Shown in pieces: positions 1 to 10,332 of a stretch of 64,000 bases of DNA. Positions within the stretch are counted from its first letter, which is position 1. Each line of letters starts with the position of its first letter. The DNA is taken from the NCBI RefSeq assembly GCF_029227915.1, contig NC_079885.1, positions 22,073,001-22,137,000 of the forward strand, read 5' to 3'. The stretch comes from Hydractinia symbiolongicarpus. Taxonomy: Eukaryota > Cnidaria > Hydrozoa > Anthoathecata > Hydractiniidae. The position numbers and the translations under genes were made by a program. Under the pieces are notes generated by a model, which saw only the letters and a list, made by a program, of their open reading frames with translations, was not told where the DNA came from and did no database searches.

Positions 1-206
1 GTTTCAATCATCGCTAGGGAGAGAGACTGAAATGAAAAATGCTTTATTTTTTTATTTTAAAACCAAGGTCCGACATAAGGTAAATATCAAGCCGTATCGT
101 TTAGTTCTAATCAAATCTTAATAATACATCTTCCTCCTAAAAAATGTTCTTGAACATTTTGATCAGCAGAGTTGAGTTTCTTTAGCATCTTTCTCGTTGC
201 TGTACC
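1..206. other. Left edge, no supported gene
   Basis: The minus strand is open from the Harbinger-like insertion to a stop near 111 and its last 24 codons have unremarkable protein-like composition (it contains NSADQNVQEHFLGG). There is no identifiable domain or clear splice acceptor, so I do not call it a gene. Confidence 0.3.
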
Positions 207-209
207 TAA

Positions 210-919
210 AGCTACGGGGACACGGCAACAATTTTCATGCGATTGCAACAAAAAAAAATTTGTTGCAATCGCATGAAAAGTTGTTTCCGTGTCGCATGAG
301 TTCCAGCACATGAAACAAAATTTATAAAAATGAAACCAAAACATGTGTGACAGTGATTAATGATGGCCGTCGCAGTTGATCGAAGTATAATAATCGCTTC
401 TATTGCACTTCTTCTTGATGAAGAAGAAACAAAGAAAAAACAATCCATACGATCTATTTGGACAAGGCCATGATTACAACGATATGTTTTCGGTATAAAA
501 TTTATTAAGTTCATTTTTTCTTCTTCCGAAAGTTTTTGCTTCGCTTGATCTTCCGCCATGTGGAAGTCTTGTCTAGTCTTGTCTAATTTGTCGTGATTGA
601 AAAACTTTTGTTTTGATTTGTTTTTAAACGAATTTGATTGGTTAAAATAAAAAATGTTGCAAAAATTCTCCTCAAAGTGCGGGGACACGAGGAATTTTTC
701 CTGATCCTTATTTGCAACATGAAAATTTTGTTGCAGCAACAAAAAAAATTCAAATTGATTTGAATTTTTTTTTTGTTGCAGCAACAAAAATGTTGAGCGA
801 AAAATGTTGCAGAGTGAGGATATTTGATGTGGGGACACAGTGAAACATTTTCATGCGATTGCAACAAAACAATTTTTTCGCTGCAATCGCATGAAAATTG
901 TTGCCGTGTCCCCGTAGCT
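210..919. mobile_element. Harbinger/PIF-like non-autonomous transposon
   Basis: The two ends are inverted copies of each other, beginning AGCTACGGGGACACGG and continuing for about 40 bases. They are flanked by an identical TAA at 207-209 and 920-922, the target duplication expected of PIF/Harbinger elements. Each end is itself a foldback: the TIR sequence ending GCGATTGCA recurs inverted within about 70 bases (about 217-288 and 831-908). A third foldback sits at 726-789. GGGGACAC recurs internally at about 679 and 831, suggesting nested or end-duplicated copies. A 208-codon minus-strand frame runs through the element, but much of it is translated inverted repeat and no DDE motif is recognisable, so I treat the element as non-autonomous. 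Confidence 0.8.
726..789. repeat. Internal hairpin with GTTGCAGCAAC in each arm
   Basis: Two arms of about 30 bases separated by a two-base loop. Each arm carries GTTGCAGCAAC, itself palindromic, followed by an A/T run and CAAAT/ATTTG at the loop. It lies inside the Harbinger-like element. Confidence 0.85.
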
Positions 920-1247
920 TAAAAAGTATAATACATTTTTGAATACTGAAAGTGTTTGCTGCATTTTCTATACAGAAATGCGAAATCAGCGATCAAAGAA
1001 CAAACCCATTGTTTATTATATTAGTCACGGTTGATCCGCTATTTCCGCTTTTTCGAGAATTTTAACCAATCAGGATATTTTAAAATCATAACAAGCCTTT
1101 TTAATCGACATATGAAATTTTTATTCTCAGTCCAATATTTTGATTAGCTAATATTATAAACAAAACATTATAGCCATAGTAACAAATAAGGAGAAACACA
1201 CAGCTTAGTTATTATAGAAACAAAAAAGAATAACAAAAACAACTAAC

Positions 1248-1734
1248 CTTAAAGTAAAGTTACTGTGATCCGTGTTTGTTTTTACATGGGTAGGAAGATT
1301 GTACACTGCAGGAAATGGTAACATAAAATTACATTTGAGTTTCTCCTTTACATAAATCAGATGACAAATTTTTACCTCCGACAGTAGTAGTTGTTGAGGT
1401 TGAAATTCCATTTGTAGAATTGGTGGTTAATAAAGGTACTAGAATAACCAAAAATTAAGGAAAGTGAAACCACAGAACGCATGAACTATCGAGAATATTA
1501 TATCAGCAAAACTAACTTGTGCTTTACATTTTCACACAAACACACACACATTATCAAGTTGCTTTGAAGCCCAGTTGTAGTTTGCGTAGTAAAAGGTGTT
1601 ATAGTATAAGTTACACAAATAAAATTTAGAACATGAAATATTTCCTAACTCAACCAAAGGACATAAATACTTACCTCCTACAGTAGAACTGGTTGAGACA
1701 CTTGAATATTTCTGGTTGTTTCTGTTCAAAGAAT
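1248..1734 (-). CDS. Candidate Ser/Thr-rich exons of an unrecognised minus-strand gene
   Basis: Three short candidate exons carry consensus splice sites on the minus strand. 1675-1734 (60 bp) and 1376-1438 (63 bp) both start and end in phase 1, are bounded by TTTCAG or TTCTAG acceptors and GTAAGT or GTAAAA donors, and encode related peptides ending STSSTVGG and STSTTTVGG. 1248-1305 is a weaker third candidate (TGCAG acceptor, GTTAGT donor) and is not phase-symmetric. Duplicated symmetric exons rich in Ser and Thr would suit a mucin-like stalk of a secreted or membrane protein. A possible signal-peptide ORF starts on the minus strand at 2034 (MSKALLCVVYILYWWLGLF), but I cannot connect it by a convincing donor. 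No domain is recognised; the gene call is tentative. Confidence 0.3.
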
Positions 1735-2169
1735 CTGAAAATATCAAATACAAATTTATTGACAATGTTATCACATTATTACTGTTTCAGTGACCTATAA
1801 ATTGATTTTCAAATAAAGTATAAATTGTATAAATATGTATACTGTATTCTCTCTAAAACCCCAGTAACACATCAATTAATTGAACCCCAAAATTTCAGAT
1901 CATTAGAGGTGGCACTATTTTTTATATTGGTCGAAAGAGAAAACATTGGATGAAACAATGTTGTGGCAGCTCCCCAAGAACAAACCAAGCCACCAGTACA
2001 GAATATAAACAACACACAAAAGTGCTTTGGACATAGCAATAGCATTGAAAACATTTGAAATTTGCAATTGCAGGATTATTAGCATTTTTTATGGTGTATA
2101 TGTCTGTTGTTTTTCTTATTTCTGTATTGACTTGTTGGGCTGTCTACCCACGAATATCATGCAGCAATG

Positions 2170-2640
2170 CGGAGATATTAGAGAGGTAAAATTCGTAAGC
2201 AGACAAATATCAGATTCAAAAAACAACAACAACAAAATTATTGTAAATAACATTTCATTTGTATCACCTACATAAAAGAATAAACATTTTTAACTAAAAC
2301 GTTTTCTTGATCACGCTAATTCATTAGCCAGAAAAAGGTTTCTACCGCCAAGATATTGGATTAGTTAAGGTGGAACAAATAACGCTTTTGGTTGACTAAT
2401 TCTATTGTTCAATGCTCACGTGGTTAATATTGAGAAATCCTTTGTTTTGAGCGCGAATGGCCTCACTCATCCAAACAAATATAATAAATTCTTCAATTAT
2501 TTAAGAGGGTAACGCGTGACCACACTGACCTTGAGATGAATTTCAAAGGACGCAACCACAAGCAATTAAAAAAGCCGTTTCTATCGAAGCAACTTTTTCA
2601 CAGAGTCTTAGGTTACTTAGTTTTATTCCAAATCTTCATG
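2170..2640. repeat. Dispersed repeat, copy 1
   Basis: This stretch is similar to 19546-20290 and in part to 5770-6200, 12515-12860 and 48165-48270. Shared marks include GCAGACAAATATCAGA, CTTGATCACGC, GGATTAGTTAAGGTGGA, GAGCGCGAATGGCC and AAGGACGCAACCACAAGCAA. No coding potential is recognised. It is probably an interspersed element whose full boundaries I cannot set by eye. Confidence 0.6.
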
Positions 2641-2974
2641 GGTGCTAATCTTTGCTGGCGTCAGCACGCCCCAATTCTACGATATTTCTGAATTTTCTGG
2701 TTGTTACATCGGATTGTTCCATAATGCACACATTGTTGAAAAAGTCTGCAAAAGTAGAACTTTACCTCCTATCGACTACAGAAAACTGGCCAATTAATGC
2801 TGTTTGCCCAATTCAAGAAAGAACTAATACACAGGAAATTTCTCTAATATGCTCGCCACTGGTAAAAGTTAAATAGGACTGTCAGAATATCATCAGCATC
2901 AGTAACTAGGCAGTGGTGGAAGAAGAAAGAAGGAGGAGGTATTACGACTGAGTGTTAGCTTCAGGGTCGTCTTA

Positions 2975-3015
2975 CAATTTCATTTTCTAGTACAAAAGGT
3001 TGTGGGTTCATTCCC
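2975..3015 (+). repeat. SINE-like B-box fragment
   Basis: AAAAGGTTGTGGGTTCATTC resembles the T-arm/B-box of a tRNA-derived SINE. No matching anticodon arm is seen upstream, so this is a fragment at best. Confidence 0.3.
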
Positions 3016-3068
3016 TGACAGAGACATGAGTCGACCCTTTCTATTTAGCGTTTGGCTACTTAAGTAGC

Positions 3069-3207
3069 TCAAATGAGAGCTTCAAATTCGCTGGGAGAAC
3101 CTTTGGAGGATTCTCTTAGATGTCCAGACAGTTCAATTTCTTGTGACTTAATTCGCCCTAATGATGTTAAACGTGTGCATATCTCTTTGAGTTCACTAAC
3201 AAATGTT
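3069..3207 (-). CDS. Candidate terminal exon, unrecognised
   Basis: Reading the minus strand from a possible acceptor (GACCTGATAG) at 3208, there is an open frame of about 46 codons ending in TGA at 3069-3071. Its composition is protein-like and helical (ELKEICTRLTSLGRIKSQEI, later GSPSEFEALI). Any upstream part of the gene would fall inside the transposon at 3291-5050, so this may be an orphaned last exon or part of an older mobile element. No family is recognised. Confidence 0.25.
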
Positions 3208-3290
3208 CTATCAGGTCATAATTGTTTTAAATTGCATTGTATGATGTTGGTTTGTAGTTTGCAAACATCCCAGAGGACATGGCTCTAATA

Positions 3291-5050
3291 CAACCTCGTT
3301 CCCAGGGCAATTTTTCGCTTATTTGATATCCAAGACGGCGCGAAGAAATGACCCTGGGCCAGGCTGGTTAAAATCAGCACGATTCGTGCTGATTTTTAAT
3401 TTATTCAAAATTTGGTCATTTTGTTAAGAATTGCATGCGGACCGACGAGAACACCGTATTGCAATAATTTATGCAAAACAATCTTGGATCAAAATCATGG
3501 ATAGAGTTTTATTTTTAATCAGAAACAAGTTAGTTAAAGTGTTTTGAGTTTTTGCTTCGAGAAAACATGATTGCAGTGTTGCCTTCGCTTTTTTTGGCTA
3601 CATACAAATTTTAAATATATATTTATTTTAAAGGTTTCAGCCATCTATAGCTAACTAGCTAGCAAAGGTCCAAGACGTACCTTTGTAGCTACAAAGGTTG
3701 TGCAAACCAAGGTAGCTAGCTATACACTTTTTTAATTATGATTTTTAGGAACTTTATTTCATATTATAGTTAAGAGTGAAAGTACTTTTAGCTAGCAATA
3801 GCTAGCTTCCAAGCCACAGAATTTTCAGAGGGTTTTGTGATTAGAATTACTGAAGATGCTTATTATTATTTTATTATTGAAATTATTTACCGAGATTAGC
3901 CTCTTCAGTTCCTGTTGGTACTGCTATCAACAAGGGTCCTGCAAAGGGGGTCCTAGCGCATTTAAAGCCATTGTCGTAACGTGCATATACACCTAAATAT
4001 ATTGTATTGTCTAAAAAAATTTACAATTGTTAGGTCAAAATTTATAATTGTCTTTAAAAAAATATTATCGCCCTGCTTTTAATGCCTAAATTCAAAAAGT
4101 ATAGCTATTACAGAATCATTTTTTATGCTAATCCCATCAGACCAGCCTTAAAGCATCTACTAACAAGTTTTAACTCAATATCTTTTTTTTCATCCTTTTT
4201 TTTTATCATATTACACTTTCGGTTTTCATCAAACGCGTTCCTGGAAACTCATTTACAACTAAATGGCCACTATGGTCAAACCAATTGACTTTTTTTAATG
4301 AATTTATGTTTCTTGCTTTTCTAAGAGATTAAAAGTCATAAAACATAGGATGTTGCATTTCATGCAGTCAGAGAAAATTGTTATTTAATCTGAAAAATCG
4401 ATTAAATAAAGCGTATAACTATTTAGTAATCTTTTTCAACCAAATCAACAGCATATGATTTTTTTTTGTTTATGTGTTCTGCCTCGAAAGAATATTAGCT
4501 AGAGTGTAAAAGAAGGTCTGTTAAGGAGAAATAGGATTAGTTGTGTATACCTGGGTATACCTTGTGTTGTATTTGAGCTAGCTAGATAGCTGCTAAACAT
4601 GTCTTCAAAGAAACCTTCATTGTGTTTTTTACTACACCCTGTGCACAAAAGCTAGTATAGCTAGCTTTCTAGTCTAGTAGCTACCTCCTCAACTGCACTT
4701 CAAAAAAAACAGAAGCTTACTTTAACAGCCTCTAAGCACAACTAAAAGCTATTTAATTTTGTTTGCACGTTAAGCTATACTAACAATGCCAAATATTTTA
4801 TTTTTCACAAAAATAAATTCAGTCCAGCAGAACATAAACATTCCAGCGTCCCTTTCGCACATAAACTTAGCCGCCATTATTGTTTTTCTGTTATTATTCA
4901 ATTTTTTACGCATAAATTAATTTATCTTCATAATTAACGGAAACTTGAGAAACCAATCAGATCTCGAAACTGACCAGTGTGGCCCAGGGTCATTTCTTCT
5001 CGCTGTCCGAGATTGTCAGAAAGAGAAAAATGGGCCTGGGGACGAGGTTG
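3291..5050. mobile_element. DNA transposon with about 75-bp imperfect terminal inverted repeats
   Basis: The left end (3291-3367, starting CAACCTCGTTCCCAGG and ending near GAAATGACCCTGGGCCA) is the imperfect reverse complement of the right end (about 4976-5050). CTCTAAT occurs just outside both ends (3283-3289 and 5053-5059) and may be part of the target duplication, although the offsets differ by one or two bases. The interior is AT-rich with many AGCTAGCTA motifs and has no ORF above 70 codons, so it is non-autonomous. The TIR start (CA) and possible 7-8 bp duplication would fit hAT or P superfamilies, but this is not decisive. Confidence 0.65.
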
Positions 5051-5459
5051 GCCTCTAATGGTAGCTTTTTTATTCCAATTATGAATGCCAAGAAATAAAA
5101 TAAAAAAAAAATGTATTTGAATTTCAGACGTTTAAATTATAAATTTAACTGTAAGAAATTGAAATTATGTTGAACATAAATGTCCGAAACATAAATCACA
5201 TCTAAAGTACATAATTCTATACAATAATTTATCAAGGTTTCAAGCTCTTGAAAATACATGCACAGAGTCAACAAATTGCCAATTTTTGTTTTGTTTATGC
5301 ACTGCTGACGTCAGCAAAATACCTAAAACAACATAAAAGTAAACAATAATGTATTACAAAAAAAGGTGAATAACGAGACAAACCGGTTGTGAAAGTAAAG
5401 TCAAGTGCATCTTTTTTCTGCAGTTTTAAGTTACCAGCATTTTATGGTGGGCATTCATC

Positions 5460-5492
5460 ATGATCAGTAACATAGATATGAATAGAAATTAA
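5460..5492 (+). pseudogene. Deletion scar of a third arginase-like gene
   Basis: The sequence reads as a tiny in-frame ORF, MISNIDMNRN then stop. The first seven codons equal the start of the intact gene at 10333 and the last codons and stop equal its end (..RN stop, followed by the same AACCCGATTATA). About 970 bases of coding sequence are missing between them while both flanks are retained. In the intact copy at 16369 the sequence GAAATTA occurs both just after the initiator and at the stop, so deletion between short direct repeats is a plausible cause; a four-base AATA filler remains. The CDS is intronless in both sister copies. Confidence 0.85.
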
Positions 5493-6660
5493 CCCGATTA
5501 TATTTACAGGTTTTTCGGATTAAGACGGGATATTTTTACTTTTTGCAATTGCTGCGATGTTTGTACTTTTCTTTTATTTAATTTGCTTTTAATTGTGTTT
5601 ATCTTTATAAAAAATAGCAGAAACGAAAAATGATAGGCACGAGAGAAAATGTCCACGATTTTTTTTGTAAATATATATGCATCGTATATCATTCTTCTTA
5701 TTGGCATTAGCGTAAAATTATAGTTAGGGAAGTTTAAAAAATAGTTATAAACTTTGTACATAAATTGGTAAAGTGTGTAAGCAGACGAACATCAGAATTA
5801 AAAACAACAACATGCAATTTGTTCGTATCGCCTAAAACATTTTCTTGAGCACGCAAAACCTACAATAACATAATTTTCTGAGTACGTTGCATACTAGTTT
5901 CAAACCTTCCAAGACTTTCTTAACTTGAACCCATTTCCTTCTTTCCTTATTTAAAAAAAAATCTAATTAGATTTACGGACAAGGTTTGATTATTTTTGCA
6001 AATGTAAAATTCTTTGCTTCACCGCACGGGTGAGGGAAGCATGCTCATTATACAGATTTTCCTGTTTTTTAGTCTACAGCCTCAGAGATTCGGCAAGTGG
6101 TCGAAATTTCAAAGGACGAAACCACAAGCAATTAATAATTGACAATTGCAAATTGTTCAACGAAAACTTTATTCATGTCCCAGATTACGCTTGTAACTAA
6201 ATCACAGTAATCATGGCGTGTAACATTCCTTTAAACGTGATTTTGTCCATGTTGATAAAATTACGTGTGTATCGACAATTGCAAGTATATTTTGTTCGAA
6301 AAAATCTTTGTTCAACTCTTTTGTCCGACAAGGTTAAAACAAAACATTCAAAAATATAGGTGAAAAGTTTAAAGCGAGTTACCAACACTCTGACATTAGC
6401 ATAGTTGTTACCTACTCTTGAAATTAAAACAAACAAATAAACAAACACACAAACACACTAACGCTGGCTGGCTGGTCAATGTAAACTTTGTTTATTTCGA
6501 ACATCTTCTATTTCGACACTTTTAAGAATTTTCTTGCTTCATATCAATTTTTTTCTATATGTCTAATCAACGGGAATCCAGATCATCAGATTTCCGAACG
6601 TTGTATCAAAAGCGCAAAGTACGAATTCAGGTACCACAAATTAATTTTGATGAAATCGTT

Positions 6661-6682
6661 AGCTCGTGGAAAAACCCACGAG
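6661..6682. repeat. CTCGTGG/CCACGAG hairpin of a dispersed family
   Basis: A short inverted repeat within duplicate A, also seen at 13763-13785. Related CGTGG..CCACG hairpins associated with ACTAGTC occur at about 52441 and 58738, suggesting a common small element. Confidence 0.5.
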
Positions 6683-6964
6683 TTTGCGCGTCCTTTATAT
6701 ATCGCTTTTTCCGTAACATTTCCTGTAACACTATCTCCGTGAAGACCAAAGGCAAGATCATAGGAGTTATTGCTACCTCTGTACCATTTTGTTGAACGAA
6801 TAGACAGTATACGGGTGTTATTAATATAGAAACTAGTTGTTAGACTGTAGAAAAGTACACAGATTGGTAATCTGTTTGTATTCTGGTCGTTATATTGCAG
6901 TCGTTCATATCCCGGGCATAGCTATTTTGTGCATCTTCAATAGGAAGTAGTCATTTGGTTACCA

Positions 6965-7960
6965 TTTTAAATATTAATATGAATGTAAATATAGCAGACT
7001 AGTCGTTAGGCTGGGACAGAATCTACGGATTCGCCGATTCTTAGATTTTAACCGTCGTGCATATTTCCTGCAAGTCTATTTGGTGCAAGCTTGCCCACCT
7101 GTTAGCATGAAGTAATAAAAATTACTTGGACGGTGTTATTACTATGATTATGGGTGCGATAACACTATGGTTTTCTCGTCCCTCCTTTACACTTCCCAGG
7201 AATTCGCCCGTAGCAACAAAATATTGGAGAGGGTGGTAGGTACGTGCCTTTTATTTTTCCAAGTAATGTTTAAATTTAACAATCGTGGTTAATCAATTAT
7301 AACTAAACAGATACTGACCAGTTTTGTTGCTCTATTATGAATTGCAAAGCCTGAGGTCGGAAGAACAGATCCTAGTGCGCAATCAAAGTCTTTTTTATTC
7401 TTCTATTTTTTATAATACCAATGTAAAAATGGTTTACAGGCAGATAATTAGTATGGTAACATAAAAAGGCCTGTTTTAAGAGCCATATACCAATCAAACC
7501 ATCAAATTTTTATACTAACCGGTGTTTTGTATCAGTCGGGCAATAATAAGAACTACGGTTGTTACAAAGCTCATGCACTGCGTTTTAAAACATTTCCCGT
7601 CTTCTATTTTCGTGTTTAAATCTCGCGTTTATATTTCATTGTCCAAAAATGTTACTTGCGTGTTACTGTCTCTTTCTATTTTGACTAAATTTACACAATG
7701 AAAAAACAAAGCTTTTCAAACTGCATGCTTATCGGCTACTGTTGATACAGGCTGTGTGAAACACTTGAAAACACAAAAAGTATACTTGCTTACTTATAAA
7801 AAAAATAAAGAAAAAATCATTCACTGATCAATTTCATATTATGATTTGTTTGTGAAAGCATCTTAAGCTTATTACCAGTAAAATTCCATTTTATTTCTAA
7901 TGTTTGCTTTCACAATATTTGCGTTTAATTTTTTTTGTGGAATGCCCTTCAAAACTCCTT
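6965..7960. other. No gene seen
   Basis: About 1 kb of AT-rich sequence with no convincing exon. It begins with an AGACTAGTCGTTAGGCTGGG fragment (7000-7019), part of the dispersed ACTAGTC family. Confidence 0.5.
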
Positions 7961-7975
7961 TGCTACACCTCCAAC

Positions 7976-8743
7976 CTTGGAGGAAAGAATACGGAAGGAG
8001 AAACAACTTCATTTCTGTACGCTTTAAATGTATTGAATTTTCTATTGTTTTTAATTTCAAAAGAATCAGTGTGTGAGGTGCTCGACCGAGTCTTTTTCGC
8101 AAAAAAATGATCAAATTCCATATTCTCCTTTAATAGGGGCTAACTCTTTTCTATTGAAATCTGACTGTAACACGTTGCAGGCACGTGATTATTGTATGGA
8201 AAGTGTGCCTAATATAGGTCGGTAAACATTGCTGTTAAAAACTTCAACAATACGTTTGGAAATAAGCATTTAACCATGATATTAACCAATTTTTGCAGGC
8301 TTGAGTATACCACTTTGATCATGAAAAACAATATAGATAGATATTCGCCGGACGAGTGCCGACAAAATGTGTGCTGGATTAATGTTTATTCTAACTAAAG
8401 AAATAACTTCTTATAACAGAACGTCGTTTTAAAACGAGATATAAACTTTTCCTTTTTGTTTACAAAAGCGTCGAGCATGTGCTTCTTCGCTAATTATGTT
8501 AACATAAAAACAAAAGAAATTTTACCGATTTCAATATGGCTTCTTGTTTTGATATTATTATCAAATTCATCATCAAATTATCTAATAACCAATCATAGTT
8601 GCGAATTGTTATTCACGAATAATTTAGTCACACAACCGCCAAAATTTCAAATTAAGTTTCTATACAGACACCTGCTAGAACCTCACGCAGTGTTTCAATA
8701 GAATTAAAAGAGTTGTTTCTCCTTCCGTATTCTTTCCTCCAAG
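7976..8743. mobile_element. DNA transposon with perfect 33-bp terminal inverted repeats
   Basis: Positions 7976-8008 and 8711-8743 are exact reverse complements (33 of 33), starting CTTGGAGGAAAGAATACGG. CTCCAAC lies immediately outside both ends (7969-7975 and 8744-8750), a 7-base direct repeat that could be 8 if the first TIR base is shared. That suits a superfamily making 7-8 bp target duplications. The perfect TIRs suggest recent movement. The interior holds only an 80-codon frame of low complexity and no transposase motif, so it is non-autonomous. Confidence 0.85.
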
Positions 8744-8829
8744 CTCCAACCGACCATTGATTTGTTTTAGCTAAATGTATCCTTTTCACTACTGGAAAAA
8801 TAAATCATGTCCCCGGTTTAAATAGTTAA

Positions 8830-8879
8830 CAGGTAGCTTTGGAGACACTGCTACCTGTTTTAATATTTAACAGGTAGCT
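8830..8879. repeat. Three-fold AACAGGTAGC inverted/direct repeat
   Basis: AACAGGTAGC occurs twice directly with one inverted copy (GCTACCTGTT) between them. Probably the end of a small element; the rest of 8750-9580 shows nothing recognisable. Confidence 0.6.
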
Positions 8880-9583
8880 TTTGCGATGCTAATTCTCCTC
8901 ATCAAAATTTTACTTTTTTAGAAAGAGGTCTAATCTAATCTGCATGCTTATCGTCAGTGCATGACATTGTACTCTATGTAAAGATTAGCTTGATTGCCCG
9001 TTCCTTTTTTTCGGTTGTTTCTAAGTATGATTGATTTCTTGCTTTACGGATTTTGACAAACATGTGAATACCCACTGTCCTCTAAAATTAGTATTAACAC
9101 AATGTGTGTTTAAAAGAGAAAATAAAACAAGCAATAGACTGCTATTGGCAATTCCCTTGATTGTTCTTTAGCTATTTATTAGTCTAACAAAGGTATAGTT
9201 TTATTTTTAAGAACTTTTAGAGAAGTTTGTGTTAAAAATATGACAGTTTGCTTACGATCTTTAATTTTGAACCTTTCGGTATTGAAATTTTGTGTTTTTA
9301 GTTTTTATGATATATATTCTACGTCCTCTGCTACGCGCTAGTTTATAATCAACAATTTTTGAGCAACACGAGGCATAAACGCTTTTAAAAAGTCGAAGTA
9401 TTAGCCAGTAACATACCGACCTGAAGAGGGGAAATATAAGAGGAAGTAGAGTAAAACGAAATAACAACAGCAGTGCTTAGATAGACCTAGCCGGCTCTAA
9501 ATGCACAAAGAAACAAGATTTAAAAGGTAAGCAAAGGAGCACCGAAGAACGTGAAGGGAACCTAACCTGGAAAGAACAATTAA

Positions 9584-9623
9584 GTGTTTGTTCAAGCAAA
9601 AAATTGTTTGCTTGAACAAACAC
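9584..9623. repeat. Perfect 17-bp hairpin
   Basis: GTGTTTGTTCAAGCAAA is followed after six bases by its exact reverse complement. It stands alone, with no T-run or gene end next to it, so function is unknown. Confidence 0.85.
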
Positions 9624-10260
9624 CATGCGGTATTAATAATCCTTATTGTTGCCTGTTAGTGAACCCTTCATAAGAATATCAGGATAAAGTTTTAGGTTAT
9701 AAACTGTAGGTCTATTATTCAGAACAATAGAAAAAAAAAGAACAATGATCAGTCTGGTTGCAATTTTGGCATTCTTAAAAAAGAACGCATTTTAATGCTC
9801 GAACGCCAGAACAACCCAAAGCTTCATTTCTCCGTAAATTAGAAACAATTACTGGTTAAATAGAAAGCTTATTTGAGTTTTTTAACACCTTCAGACAATA
9901 TAAGTGATGCGCCAAAACATTTTGTGTTCGTCAAGTTGCATTGCTGGCTAAACAAGTTTGTTAAAACTAATTTAATTTAGGACATTGCAGCGCTAAAAGA
10001 AACACGTGCAAATAATTACACAGTTATACTATAAGTGAGTAATTATCTTTATAGGTATGTCTCACACATGTGTTCATGCTTTGTTAGACAGTCCATTCGA
10101 CGTGAGAAAGTTTATACGTCAGAGACCTTTTGTGACATAGGTCTTGTTCTATCTGACGTGTCTGTAAGCAGCACTTAGAGAAAACCACTTGGCTTAAGAA
10201 AACAATAGTTATTATTTTACAAAAAAGGTGAATAACGAGTCAAACCGGTTGTGATAATAA

Positions 10261-10270
10261 ATATATATAA
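10261..10270 (+). promoter_or_regulatory. Probable TATA box of arginase-like copy 1
   Basis: ATATATATAA lies about 30 bases before a conserved CTTCAGTTTT (10291-10300) that could be the initiator and is present in all three duplicates. The TATA element itself is absent from the vestigial copy and from copy 2, which has ACTTAAAAAAAAA there, so core promoters have diverged. Confidence 0.45.
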
Positions 10271-10332
10271 CCAAATTGTGCATCTTTTCTCTTCAGTTTT
10301 TAGTTACCAACATTTGATAGTGATCATTCACC

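Larger units (their letters stand above)
5340..6960. repeat. Segmental duplicate A (vestigial copy)
   Basis: This block is collinear with 10205-14070. It shares the upstream region (GGTGAATAACGAG at about 5366 and 10228), the 3' flank of the arginase-like gene (AACCCGATTATATTTACAGG), and downstream marks such as AGCAGAAACGAAAAATGATA, TCCGAACGTTGTATCAAAAG and CATATCCCGGGCATAGC. Relative to the other copy it lacks the coding body of the gene, a 930-bp inserted element, and about 400 bp near 13240-13640. Confidence 0.85.

Noticed and set aside
212-838. 208-codon minus-strand frame
   Set aside because: Most of it translates the inverted repeats of the Harbinger-like element; no transposase motif.
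2652-2876. 74-codon plus-strand ORF
   Set aside because: No domain, no splice partners, and composition typical of chance frames here.
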